Of a DNA stretch of 64,000 nucleotides, positions 53,396 through 62,367 are shown piece by piece (the first letter of the stretch is position 1; each line of letters begins with the position of its first letter). Under the pieces are notes generated by a model. The model saw only the letters and a list, made by a program, of their open reading frames with translations, was not told where the DNA came from and searched no databases. This DNA is from Streptomyces sp. DvalAA-43 (GTDB taxonomy: Bacteria > Actinomycetota > Actinomycetes > Streptomycetales > Streptomycetaceae), in NCBI RefSeq assembly GCF_900091725.1, contig NZ_FMBW01000077.1:1-64000 (forward strand). Direction: 5' to 3'. Both the position numbers and the translations under genes were made by a program.

Positions 53396-53624
53396 CTCGG
53401 CCCCCTGTGTCTCCGGTGTTCCCCTGGACGGATTCCCGCTCTGCCCGGTCGTCAAAGCCCGCGCATGATGGGGAGAGCGGCGACGGGGCCGTGGGGGAGG
53501 GCTGTGAGCAAGGTCCCAGCCCCTGCCCCTCCAACGGTCTCGCGCCCGCCACTACAGTCCGTCGCGGGAACCTTGGTTACCGATAAGTAGCTTTACTGGG
53601 CAGCTTCAGCGGGAGGCACAGCAG

Positions 53625-55205
53625 ATGACGCGCGAGACGGAGTCGGGACTGCCCATCGAGCCGGTCTACGGGCCGGACGCACTCGACGGCTGGAGCCCCG
53701 GCGAAAAGCTGGGAGAGCCGGGTGCCTACCCCTTCACGCGCGGCGTCTACCCCACGATGTATACCGGCCGGCCGTGGACGATGCGTCAGTACGCGGGTTT
53801 CGGTACGGCCACGGAATCCAACGCCCGGTACCAGCAGCTGATCGCCAACGGCACGACGGGCCTCTCCGTCGCCTTCGACCTGCCCACCCAGATGGGCCAC
53901 GACTCCGACGCGCCGATCGCCTCCGGCGAGGTCGGCAAGGTCGGGGTCGCGATCGACTCGATCGACGACATGCGGGTCCTCTTCGACGGGATCCCGCTGG
54001 ACCGGGTCTCCACGTCCATGACGATCAACGCCCCCGCGGCGCTGCTCCTGCTGCTGTACCAGCTGGTCGGCGAGGAGCAGGGGGTCCCGGCGGAGAAGCT
54101 CACCGGCACCATCCAGAACGACGTGCTCAAGGAGTACATCGCGCGCGGCACGTACATCTTCCCGCCCGGCCCCTCGCTGCGGCTGATCGCCGACATCTTC
54201 AAGTACTGCCGGGCCGAGATCCCGAAGTGGAACACCATCTCGATCTCCGGCTACCACATGGCCGAGGCCGGGGCCTCGCCCGCGCAGGAGATCGCGTTCA
54301 CCCTCGCCGACGGCATCGAGTACGTCCGTACCGCCGTCGCGGCCGGCATGGACGTCGACGACTTCGCGCCCCGGCTCTCCTTCTTCTTCGTCTCCCGTAC
54401 GACGATCCTCGAAGAGGTCGCCAAGTTCCGCGCGGCCCGCCGGATCTGGGCCCGGGTGATGAAGGAGGAGTTCGGCGCCGAGAACCCCAAGTCGCTGATG
54501 CTGCGCTTCCACACCCAGACCGCGGGCGTCCAGCTCACCGCCCAGCAGCCCGAGGTCAACCTGGTGCGCGTCGCCGTGCAGGGCCTGGCCGCGGTCCTCG
54601 GCGGCACACAGTCGCTGCACACCAACTCCTTCGACGAGGCCATCGCCCTCCCCACCGACAAGTCCGCCCGGCTGGCCCTGCGCACCCAGCAGGTCCTGGC
54701 GTACGAGACGGATGTCACCGCGACGGTCGATCCGTTCGCCGGGTCGTACGTCGTGGAGTCGATGACCGACGACGTCGAGGCCGCGGCCCTGGAGCTGATG
54801 GCCAGGGTCGAGGACATGGGGGGTGCGGTCAGCGCGATCGAGCGCGGCTTCCAGAAGAGCGAGATCGAGCGCTCCGCGTACCGCATCGCCCTGGAGACCG
54901 ACAGCGCGGAACGCGTCGTGGTCGGCGTGAACCGCTTCCGGCTCGACGAGGAGGAGCCGTACGAGCCGCTCCGCGTCGACCCCGCGATCGAGGCCGAGCA
55001 GGCGGCCCGCCTGGCGGAGCTGCGCGCCGGACGCGACCAGGACGCGGTGGACACCGCGCTGGCCCGGCTGCGGAAGGCGGCCGAGGGCACGGACAACGTC
55101 CTGTACCCGATGAAGGACGCGCTCAGGGCACGGGCGACGGTGGGCGAGGTCTGCGACGCGCTGCGCGAGGTGTGGGGGAGGTATGTGCCGTCGGACGCGT
55201 TCTGA
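53625..55205 (+). CDS. Methylmalonyl-CoA mutase family large subunit without B12 domain
   Basis: The 526-residue protein is the catalytic barrel of an acyl-CoA mutase. The C-terminal cobalamin-binding domain (DxHxxG) is missing, so it must pair with a separate small subunit, as IcmA does. Tyr56 (RQYAGFG) and Arg174 (YIARGTY) align with Tyr89 and Arg207 of P. shermanii methylmalonyl-CoA mutase, whereas isobutyryl-CoA mutases have Phe and Gln there. This favours methylmalonyl/succinyl-CoA as substrate. ATG 53625 follows GGGAGG. No partner gene is nearby. Confidence 0.88.
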   Translation: MTRETESGLPIEPVYGPDALDGWSPGEKLGEPGAYPFTRGVYPTMYTGRPWTMRQYAGFGTATESNARYQQLIANGTTGLSVAFDLPTQMGHDSDAPIASGEVGKVGVAIDSIDDMRVLFDGIPLDRVSTSMTINAPAALLLLLYQLVGEEQGVPAEKLTGTIQNDVLKEYIARGTYIFPPGPSLRLIADIFKYCRAEIPKWNTISISGYHMAEAGASPAQEIAFTLADGIEYVRTAVAAGMDVDDFAPRLSFFFVSRTTILEEVAKFRAARRIWARVMKEEFGAENPKSLMLRFHTQTAGVQLTAQQPEVNLVRVAVQGLAAVLGGTQSLHTNSFDEAIALPTDKSARLALRTQQVLAYETDVTATVDPFAGSYVVESMTDDVEAAALELMARVEDMGGAVSAIERGFQKSEIERSAYRIALETDSAERVVVGVNRFRLDEEEPYEPLRVDPAIEAEQAARLAELRAGRDQDAVDTALARLRKAAEGTDNVLYPMKDALRARATVGEVCDALREVWGRYVPSDAF

Positions 55206-55251
55206 GGGGGCGTTCCGAGGTGGCGTTCCGAGGCGGCGGGTACCCGCGCGG

Positions 55252-55362
55252 GTGAAGAACAAGGCGCACCACGAGCGCGGGACCTCGTTCGCCGTGCCGG
55301 ACGTGGTCGGTATCGAGATGAAGCTCTCCGTCGACCGGCTCCTCGACGGTGACGAGGACTGA
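55252..55362 (+). CDS. Possible 36-residue protein or gene remnant
   Basis: From GTG 55252 to the stop at 55360-55362 the codons have nearly complete third-position GC bias and the peptide (GTSFAVPDVVGIEMKLSVDR inside it) looks like real protein. No ribosome site is evident. It may be a small gene or the tail of a decayed one. Confidence 0.3.
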   Translation: MKNKAHHERGTSFAVPDVVGIEMKLSVDRLLDGDED

Positions 55363-55423
55363 ACCCGCGCCTTCCCGATAACCGCTGGACGGAGTGCCGT
55401 ACCCGCGTGCGACACTCCGTTTC

Positions 55424-56089
55424 ATGCTGGGTGTCACCGATCTTCCGACCTATCTCGCCGGCCTGGTGCTGATCGTCCTGCTGCCGGGGCCGAATTCGCT
55501 GTACGTGCTCTCCGTCGCCGCCCGGCGCGGGGTACGGACCGGATATGTGGCGGCCGCCGGGGTGTGGACCGGGGACACGGTGCTGATGACGCTGTCCGCG
55601 CTCGGGGCCTCGTCGCTGTTGCAGACGACGCCGGTGCTCTTCGCCGTCGTCAAGTACGCCGGTGCGGGCTATCTGACCTGGCTGGCGATCGGCATGCTGC
55701 GGGCCGCGGTGGCCATGTGGCGCGAGCGGCACCGTCGGGTGGCCGAGCTGACCGGGGAGGACGCCGGGCCCGCGGTCGCGGAGGCGATGGAGCGGCCCTA
55801 CCGGCGGGCGCTGGTGGTCAGCCTCTTCAACCCGAAGGCGATCCTGTTCCTGATCTCGTTCTTCGTGCAGTTCGTCGACCCGGACTACGCCTATCCGGCG
55901 CTGTCGTTCCTGGTGCTGGGGACCCTGCTGCAGATAGCCAGCTTCCTCTATCTGTCGATGCTGATCCTCGGCGGCACCCGGCTGTCCGCCGCGTTCCGCC
56001 GCCGCAAGCGGCTGTCGGCGGGGGCCACTTCGGCGGCCGGTCTGCTCTTCCTCGGCTTCGCGGCGAAGCTCTCGCTCAGCAGCGTGTGA
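55424..56089 (+). CDS. LysE/RhtB family amino acid exporter
   Basis: The 221-residue protein has about six helices with the family signature VLLPGPNSLYVLSVAARRGVRTG at the N-terminus (split here between helices 1 and 2) and VSLFNPKAILFLISFF in the second half. It exports amino acids; within the family it is closest in feel to LeuE. Its end overlaps the convergent monooxygenase gene by 14 bp. Confidence 0.9.
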   Translation: MLGVTDLPTYLAGLVLIVLLPGPNSLYVLSVAARRGVRTGYVAAAGVWTGDTVLMTLSALGASSLLQTTPVLFAVVKYAGAGYLTWLAIGMLRAAVAMWRERHRRVAELTGEDAGPAVAEAMERPYRRALVVSLFNPKAILFLISFFVQFVDPDYAYPALSFLVLGTLLQIASFLYLSMLILGGTRLSAAFRRRKRLSAGATSAAGLLFLGFAAKLSLSSV

Positions 56090-57503
56090 CCTCGGGGACG
56101 CCCAGCGGGGCCAGGTACCGCGCCAGGCCCGAGGCGTCCTCGCCCGCCCAGCCGATGTAGCCGTCGGGGCGGACCAGGAACAGGCCCTTGCCGTACGCCT
56201 CACAGGCGTCCGTGCGGTGCACGCGCAGCTGTTCGCCGTCGAACGCCGGGAGCTCGGCGTCCGTGCCGACCGCCAGCAGGGTGAAGTGCGGGCCCCGGAA
56301 GACGTCGAAGAGGCGGCGGCCCCCGGCCGTCGGGCCGTCCGGGGCGCGGTCCCCGGAGTGCAGGACCCCGGCCCTTCCCACCGACAGCGGGCCCTCGCGG
56401 TAGCCGAGGCCGAGCTGCTGGGTCGCCGCACCGCGTTCCTGCTCGCCCCGGTGGATCCGGGTGGACAGGCCGAGCATGTCGGCGGCGACCGGGCGGCGCT
56501 CCCGCTCGTAGCTGTCGAGCAGGGCGACGGGCGCCCCGTGCCGCAGGACCAGCCCGAGCTTCCAGCCCAGGTTGTACGCGTCCTGCACGCTGGTGTTCAG
56601 GCCCTGGCCACCGGCGGGGGAGTGCACATGCGCGGCGTCCCCCGCCAGGAAGACCCGGCCCTCGCGGAACCGGTCGGCCAGCGCGGCGCGCGGCCGGAAG
56701 TCGGACGACCAGCGGACCTCGGTGATGTCCGTGGCCGCGAGATGCGTGCGGGCGGCGACCAGCGCGCGCACCCCCTCCGGGGACGTGTCGGGCTCGCCCT
56801 CCCTGAACTGGGCGACCAGCTGGAAGTCCGCCGTGCCGGGCAGCGGGCAGAGCGTGAGGAAGCCCTGCTCCCCGCGCGTCGCGTGCCAGTTGAGCCGGTC
56901 CAGCGCGTCCTCGGCCACCCGTACGTCGGCGACCAGCATCGGCGCCGGGTCGACCTCCTCACCGGCCATCGCGATCCCCAGCGCCCGCCGGACCGTGCTG
57001 CGCCCGCCGTCCGCCGCGACCAGGAAGGAGGCCCGGACCGGACCCGTGGCCAGCTGGGCGGTGACACCGTCCGCGTCCTGGTCCAGGCCGGTCAGCGCGG
57101 TGGAGAAGGCGACGTCACCGCCCAGTTCGCGCAGCCGGGCCAGCAGGATCTCCTGGGTGCGCCACTGCGGCATCAGCCAGGGCTCCCCGTAAGGCTCGGA
57201 CTCCGTCGGGGCCGCGCGGCGGAACATGTCGTACTCCTGCTGCCGCCGCCCGTCCTGCCAGACCATCCCGACCGGGGCCGGACCGCCGTGCTCGCGCACC
57301 GCGTCGCCGACGCCGAGATCGTCCAGGACCTCCCGGGTGCGGGGCTGGATGCCCTTGCCACGCGAGCCGGGGAAGAGCGTGGGCGCCTGCTCGACGACCA
57401 GGGCGCGCACGCCGCGGCGGGCCAGATCGCAGGCGAGGGCCAGGCCGCAGGGACCGGCGCCGACGATCAGGACCTCTGTTTCCTTAACGCTGTTAAGTTC
57501 CAT
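56076..57503 (-). CDS. FAD-dependent aromatic monooxygenase, TetR-controlled
   Basis: The 475-residue class A flavoprotein monooxygenase has the N-terminal VLIVGAGPCGLALACDLA and the FAD motif GRVFLAGDAAHVHSPAGGQG (about 265-284), with a C-terminal thioredoxin-like domain ending in GLFLVRPDGYIGW. Relatives hydroxylate polyketides or inactivate antibiotics. ATG 57503 has no ribosome site and sits seven bases after a candidate -10 box, so the mRNA may be leaderless. One operator copy lies inside its first codons. The divergent TetR gene is its likely repressor. Confidence 0.87.
   Translation of the reverse strand: MELNSVKETEVLIVGAGPCGLALACDLARRGVRALVVEQAPTLFPGSRGKGIQPRTREVLDDLGVGDAVREHGGPAPVGMVWQDGRRQQEYDMFRRAAPTESEPYGEPWLMPQWRTQEILLARLRELGGDVAFSTALTGLDQDADGVTAQLATGPVRASFLVAADGGRSTVRRALGIAMAGEEVDPAPMLVADVRVAEDALDRLNWHATRGEQGFLTLCPLPGTADFQLVAQFREGEPDTSPEGVRALVAARTHLAATDITEVRWSSDFRPRAALADRFREGRVFLAGDAAHVHSPAGGQGLNTSVQDAYNLGWKLGLVLRHGAPVALLDSYERERRPVAADMLGLSTRIHRGEQERGAATQQLGLGYREGPLSVGRAGVLHSGDRAPDGPTAGGRRLFDVFRGPHFTLLAVGTDAELPAFDGEQLRVHRTDACEAYGKGLFLVRPDGYIGWAGEDASGLARYLAPLGVPEVTRC
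57483..57497. promoter_or_regulatory. TetR operator, copy 1
   Basis: CTTAACGCTGTTAAG is a 6-3-6 inverted repeat located within codons 3-7 of the monooxygenase gene. An identical copy lies 36 bp away. Confidence 0.75.
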
Positions 57504-57510
57504 GGTTTTG

Positions 57511-57540
57511 AGTGTGTGCTTAACGCTGTTAAGTTGTCAA
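57511..57540 (-). promoter_or_regulatory. Candidate promoter of the monooxygenase gene
   Basis: On the minus strand a perfect TTGACA (57540-57535), an 18-bp spacer and CACACT (57516-57511) place the transcription start at or next to the ATG. The second operator fills the spacer. Confidence 0.5.
57519..57533. promoter_or_regulatory. TetR operator, copy 2
   Basis: CTTAACGCTGTTAAG again, identical to copy 1 (identity extends to 17 bp). It lies between the -35 and -10 boxes of the monooxygenase promoter and nine bases before the TetR start codon. Confidence 0.75.
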
Positions 57541-57541
57541 G

Positions 57542-58186
57542 GTGGGTACGACGAAGATCGACCGGGCACGGGTGGCCGACACCGCGCTGCGGCTGCTGAA
57601 CGAGGTGGGCCTCGACGGCCTCACCCTGCGCGCCATCGCCCGGGAGCTGGACGTCAAGGCACCCGCGCTCTACTGGCACTTCGAGGACAAGCAGGCGCTC
57701 CTCGACGAGATGGCCACGGTGATGTACCGCCGGATGCTCGCCGAGGACCTGCCGGGTCCGGCCCCGGAGCGCTGGCAGGACCAGCTGGTCGCGTACAACA
57801 GCGCCCTGCGCACCGCCCTGCTGCGCTACCGCGACGGGGCGAAGGTCTACAGCGGGGCCCGGTTCACCGGAACCGACCACGCGGACGGGCTCGAATCCCA
57901 TCTGCGGACGATGGTCGACGCCGGGTTCGAGCTGTGGCAGGCCGTCCGGGCGAGCACCACCGCCTACGCGTACACGATGGGCTTCGTCACCGAGGAACAG
58001 AGCGTCCAGCCGATGCCGGACGAACGGCGGGACGGCTTCGACGTCGACGAGCGGGCCGCCCGCCTGACCGCGTACCCGCTCGCCGCGGCCGCCGGTGCCG
58101 AGATCTTCGCCCGCTACGACGAACGCTTCGAGGACGGGCTGCGGCTGATCGTCGCGGGCATCGAGGCACGGTACGGGGCGCGCTGA
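57542..58186 (+). CDS. TetR family repressor (TetR_C type)
   Basis: The 214-residue protein has an N-terminal helix-turn-helix very like the tetracycline repressors (LTLRAIARELDVKAPALYWH, then FEDKQALLDEMA) and a TetR_C-like ligand domain. GTG 57542 has no ribosome site, again suggesting a leaderless mRNA. It is divergent from the flavin monooxygenase, with twin operators between them, an arrangement like tetX-type or antibiotic-inducible detoxification pairs. Confidence 0.9.
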   Translation: MGTTKIDRARVADTALRLLNEVGLDGLTLRAIARELDVKAPALYWHFEDKQALLDEMATVMYRRMLAEDLPGPAPERWQDQLVAYNSALRTALLRYRDGAKVYSGARFTGTDHADGLESHLRTMVDAGFELWQAVRASTTAYAYTMGFVTEEQSVQPMPDERRDGFDVDERAARLTAYPLAAAAGAEIFARYDERFEDGLRLIVAGIEARYGAR

Positions 58187-58394
58187 CCAGCACACGTACC
58201 TGCGGGGTCGGTGCGCAGTTTCCGGTACCGAAAGGGCGAGTTCATCCGGTGGCCGTTCAGGTTTCTTAGCGTGTCGCGGAACCGAACACGCGCGCCGGGC
58301 ATCCGCCCCCGACGGGGCGGGGCCCCGGTGCGCTCCGGTGACCGCAGGACCGGAAACGCCCCCTCCCCCCACGGGCCCAGACGCTTGGAGCGCC

Positions 58395-59909
58395 ATGAGA
58401 GAAGCCCGCACCCGTTGGCCACGGCAGCGCGACGCGGCCCCGCCCGGGGGCGCCGCCTCGCCGCTCGCCTCCGTCACCCCGACCGACGCGGACGTGTGCC
58501 TGCGCGCCTGCGCCGCGCACAGCACCAAGCTGGTGGCGGGGCTCGACCGGCGGCGCACCGCACTCGCCGAGGCGCTGCGGCACCTGCTGTCCGTGCACGC
58601 CGCGACGCCCGCGGGCCCCGCGCCCGCCGCGTCCTCGATCCCGCTGATGCGGCGCACCGGCAAGGCCGCCGCGGCCGCCGCCGCACCCCTCGCCGACGAA
58701 CTGCTCGACCCGCTGTTCGCGGTCGGCAACAAGGCGCTGGACTGCGGTTACGAGGACGAGCTGAAGCTCGCGCTGCTCATCGCGGACACCGTGCTGACCC
58801 AGCGCAAGGGCTCGCGGGCAGGCTGGCGGCTGCGGGCCAGGACGCTGGAGGCGATGGGCGCGGAGGCCGAGGCCGTCGAGGCGTACGAGCGCTACCTCTC
58901 GTTCACCGAGGACGACGGCTTCGGCATCGCGGCCAAGGTCGTCGGCCTGCGGGCCGGGGCACGGCACCAGGACGAGCTGCTGCGGCGGCTGGAACGCGAC
59001 TGCCCCGCCGCCGCCGCGTACGCCGACCGGCCCGTCACCGAGTCCTGGGCCGAGGGACTGGCCCGCCGGGCGCGCGGCGACCGGGAAGGGGCGGAACCCC
59101 GGCTGATCGGCGCCCTGCTCGCCCAGGAACGCTCCGGGGCCCCGGTGACCGAGATCCAGGAGGCCACCTCCCAGTACCTCGGACTGGCCATGGAGGCGGC
59201 CGGGACGGACCCCGCCGCCGTGGCCCGGCTCGCCGAGATCGCCGGCCTCTACGCCGAGCAGCGCCGCAGCCGGATGCGCGGACCGGTCGAGGACCCCACC
59301 TTCGGCGGTGTCGAGTGGACCACGGTCGGCGAGTTCCGCAACCGCATCGCGGGCCGGTCGATCTGCCTCGTCGCCAACTCCCAGCGCGTCGGCAGCAGTT
59401 CGATGGGCGAAGAGATCGACGGCTACGACCTGGTCGTCCGCTTCAACTCGTACCGGATCGACCCGGCGGCGACCGGACGACGCACCGACATCCACGCCAC
59501 CATCCACAAGCACGGGTTCAACTGGGACCAGAAGGTGCACACCCGGCTGGTCTTCGGCGGGGTCTCCGGCGACTGGAAGCACTCCCTGCGCAACCGGCTC
59601 GTCCCGGGCGCCCAGCAGTACCTGGGCGACGAGTCGCTGCGCTGGCCGCTGCGCGACATCGGACGCGTCGGCGCCGACGTCTGGCCGGCCATTCCCACCA
59701 CCGGGTTCAACATGCTGTGGCTCCTCGACCACCTGGACGTCAGCAGCCGGCTCGATCTGATCGGCTTCGACTTCTACGAGAGCGGCGCCTACCGCCTGCC
59801 CGGCGCGATGCGGATGCCCATCACCTCCGTCCACGAGTACACCAGCGAAAAGGCGTGGGTCATGGAACGCGCCCAGAGCGTCACCGACATGAGGATCCGA
59901 CTGCGATGA
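58395..59909 (+). CDS. GT29 (sialyltransferase-like) protein with helical N-terminal domain
   Basis: The 504-residue protein has an alpha-helical, possibly TPR-like N-terminal half (about 60-300) and a C-terminal domain with sialyl-motif-like SICLVANSQRVGSS and GYDLVVRFNSYRID (about 320-360). GT29 enzymes use CMP-sialic acid; a related CMP-ulosonic acid is expected here. ATG 58395 follows TTGGAG. Its stop overlaps the next start (ATGA). It opens the wall-glycopolymer locus. Confidence 0.8.
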   Translation: MREARTRWPRQRDAAPPGGAASPLASVTPTDADVCLRACAAHSTKLVAGLDRRRTALAEALRHLLSVHAATPAGPAPAASSIPLMRRTGKAAAAAAAPLADELLDPLFAVGNKALDCGYEDELKLALLIADTVLTQRKGSRAGWRLRARTLEAMGAEAEAVEAYERYLSFTEDDGFGIAAKVVGLRAGARHQDELLRRLERDCPAAAAYADRPVTESWAEGLARRARGDREGAEPRLIGALLAQERSGAPVTEIQEATSQYLGLAMEAAGTDPAAVARLAEIAGLYAEQRRSRMRGPVEDPTFGGVEWTTVGEFRNRIAGRSICLVANSQRVGSSSMGEEIDGYDLVVRFNSYRIDPAATGRRTDIHATIHKHGFNWDQKVHTRLVFGGVSGDWKHSLRNRLVPGAQQYLGDESLRWPLRDIGRVGADVWPAIPTTGFNMLWLLDHLDVSSRLDLIGFDFYESGAYRLPGAMRMPITSVHEYTSEKAWVMERAQSVTDMRIRLR

Positions 59910-62260
59910 CGACGACCGCCACGCCCGCCTCCGTCGCGGCGGCCCCCGTGCCGTCCGCGCCCGCGAACTCGCTCACCGGCAAGCGCCGGGTCGCCTTCGC
60001 CAGCTTCGTCGACGAGAACTACCTGCCCGGCTTCCTCGCCCTGCTGCGCAGCCTGGCCCTCTCCAACCCGGACGTCTGCGAGGACTTCCTCGTCCTGCAC
60101 GACGGGCTGCGTCCCGCGTCCGTCGCGCAGATCCGCGCCCTGCACCCCCGCGTCGACTTCCGCCGGGTCGACGCCGCGCACTACGACACGTACGCCAAGG
60201 GCGACCAGGACAACTACCTGGTGCGCAAGGCCTACTTCATCCTCGACGTCTTCCGGGTCCGCGACTACGACACCGTGATCACCCTGGACACCGACATGGT
60301 GGTCCTCGACGATCTCGGCGAACTGCTCACCCTGCGCGACGGGCTGGCCGCCGTACCGCAGTTCTTCTACGGGCAGCACAAACTCAACAGCGGACTGCTG
60401 GTCATCCAGCGCGAGTATCTGAGCGACGCGTTCTGCGCCAGGATCGACGAGGTCGGCCGGGCGGGCACGTACGAGCTCGACAAGCACGACCAGGGCATCC
60501 TCAACGCCGTGCTCGACGGCGACTTCGTCCAGCTCGACGCCCGCTACAACTTCGTCAAGCGGCGGCTCTCCGGCGACCTCCCGGTCCCCGACTCCACCGC
60601 GATCCTGCACTTCACCGGGCGGCACAAGCCCTGGCAGGGCGGCGAGGCGGGCTACCGCGAGGCCGAGACGCGCTGGCACGAATTCGAGCTGTCCGACGCC
60701 GAGTTCCACGCCGCCTACCTGGCGCTGCCCGGCGCCAAGCACCACGATCTGCTGGTCCACTACGGCACCCCGCACGTGCGGCGCACCGGCTCCCCGGAGG
60801 ACGCCCGCAAGGTCGCCGCCGCCCACATCGCGGCGGGCGAGTACCAGGAGGCGGCCGATCTGCTGGGCCGGGTCCGGATCCCCGTCGACGAGGCCTGGCC
60901 GCACGAGGTGTACGGCCACGCCCTGATGAGCGTCTCGCGCTACGAGGAGGCCCGCGCCCGGCTGCTGCTCGCCACCGCGGCGCCCAACCGGGCCGCGACC
61001 GCCTTCGCCCGCCTCGCCCAGATCGCCTGGATCCACGGCGACGACGACGCGGCGGCCGGGTACGCCCTGAAGGGCCTCGCGGTCGACCCCACCCACCGCG
61101 CCAACCGGCTGATGCGCAAGCGCACCACGGAGGAGGCCACCGGACCCGTGGAGGGCCCGGCCTCCGGCCAGCTCGCCCATGTCGCCTTCTACATGGAGCG
61201 CCAGGGCAACGCCGGGGACAAGCTGCTGCCCGAGAGCGTACGGCTGGCCTTCGGCCGGGACACCGGTCCGCGGCGGTGGCACTCGATCCACGCCCACCGG
61301 CTCTTCGACGAGGCCGCGCTGGAACGGGTCAACGAGCGCCGGGGCCTGGTCATCGGCGGCGGCGGCCTCTTCATCCCGGACACCGCGCCCAACGGCAACA
61401 GCGGCTGGCAGTGGAACGTCCCGGACGCGCTCCTCGACCGGATCGACGTACCCGTCATGGTGTACGCGGTCGGCTTCAACGCCTTCGACGGCCAGGCGTA
61501 CGGGCACGGCCGGGACCGGTTCCTCTCCAGCCTGCGGCGGCTCGTCGAACGGGCCTCGTTCTTCGGGCTGCGCAACCACGGGTCCATCGAGAAGGTCCGG
61601 GAGCTGCTGCCCGCCTCGCTCCACGACAAGGTGCGCTTCCAGCCCTGCCCGACGACGGTCACCCGGCAGTTGGTGGACGGCTGGACGGACCCGGAGCGGC
61701 GCGAGGACACCGTGCTGGTCAACGCCGCGTACGACCGCTCGGGGCTCCGCTTCGGGCACGACTACGGGCACTTCCTGGCCGAGATGGCGACCGCGGTGCG
61801 GGAGCTCGGCAAGCGGGCCGAGGTCCAGTGCGTCGCCCACTCGCTGGACGACGAGCGGATCGCCTTCGACCTGCGCCGCGAGCACGGGATCGCGCTGCCG
61901 GTGATCCCGATGTACGACTTCGGCAACGACGAGATCCGGGACACCTACGCCCGCACCAAGCTGGTCATCGGGATGCGCGGGCACGCGGGGATGATCCCGT
62001 TCGGCTGCGGAACGCCGATCATCAGCCTGATCTCGCACCCGAAGATGGCGTACTTCCTGGCCGACATCGACCGTCCGGAGTGGGGCATCTCGGTCCACGA
62101 CCGGCACCTCGGGGCCCGGCTCGCCGAGCGGGCGGCCGGACTGCTCGACGACCACGCGGCGACGGTCGCCGATGTGCACGGCCGGCAGCGGGAACTCTGG
62201 AAGGTCACCGAGGCCAACGCGGCGGACCTGAGGGTGATCCAGGGCGGCGTACCGGCCTGA
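59906..62260 (+). CDS. Fusion of GT8 glycosyltransferase, TPR linker and polysaccharide pyruvyltransferase
   Basis: The protein has 784 residues. About 25-285 is a GT8-type domain with the DTD metal motif at 128-130 and HFTGRHKPWQ, the usual late motif. About 300-415 has TPR-like helices (AAHIAAGEYQEAADLLGRV). About 430-780 is a WcaK-like pyruvyltransferase domain (ERQGNAGDKLLPESV, then KLVIGMRGHAGMIPFGCGTP). It would add a sugar and place a pyruvyl ketal, or a related transfer, on a surface glycan. Coupled to the GT29-like gene by ATGA. Confidence 0.85.
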   Translation: MTTTATPASVAAAPVPSAPANSLTGKRRVAFASFVDENYLPGFLALLRSLALSNPDVCEDFLVLHDGLRPASVAQIRALHPRVDFRRVDAAHYDTYAKGDQDNYLVRKAYFILDVFRVRDYDTVITLDTDMVVLDDLGELLTLRDGLAAVPQFFYGQHKLNSGLLVIQREYLSDAFCARIDEVGRAGTYELDKHDQGILNAVLDGDFVQLDARYNFVKRRLSGDLPVPDSTAILHFTGRHKPWQGGEAGYREAETRWHEFELSDAEFHAAYLALPGAKHHDLLVHYGTPHVRRTGSPEDARKVAAAHIAAGEYQEAADLLGRVRIPVDEAWPHEVYGHALMSVSRYEEARARLLLATAAPNRAATAFARLAQIAWIHGDDDAAAGYALKGLAVDPTHRANRLMRKRTTEEATGPVEGPASGQLAHVAFYMERQGNAGDKLLPESVRLAFGRDTGPRRWHSIHAHRLFDEAALERVNERRGLVIGGGGLFIPDTAPNGNSGWQWNVPDALLDRIDVPVMVYAVGFNAFDGQAYGHGRDRFLSSLRRLVERASFFGLRNHGSIEKVRELLPASLHDKVRFQPCPTTVTRQLVDGWTDPERREDTVLVNAAYDRSGLRFGHDYGHFLAEMATAVRELGKRAEVQCVAHSLDDERIAFDLRREHGIALPVIPMYDFGNDEIRDTYARTKLVIGMRGHAGMIPFGCGTPIISLISHPKMAYFLADIDRPEWGISVHDRHLGARLAERAAGLLDDHAATVADVHGRQRELWKVTEANAADLRVIQGGVPA

Positions 62261-62317
62261 CGGCACCGGGGCGGGCGGGGGCAGGGCTCGGTACGGAGCG
62301 CGGGGCTTGGTACGGGA

Positions 62318-62352
62318 CGGGGGCGGCGGCCGTACTCGGCCCACCGCCCCCG
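62318..62352. terminator. Candidate terminator between convergent glycopolymer genes
   Basis: CGGGGGCGG (62318-62326) pairs with CCGCCCCCG (62344-62352) across a 17-nt loop. Confidence 0.45.
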
Positions 62353-62367
62353 CCCCCGACGCCCCCG

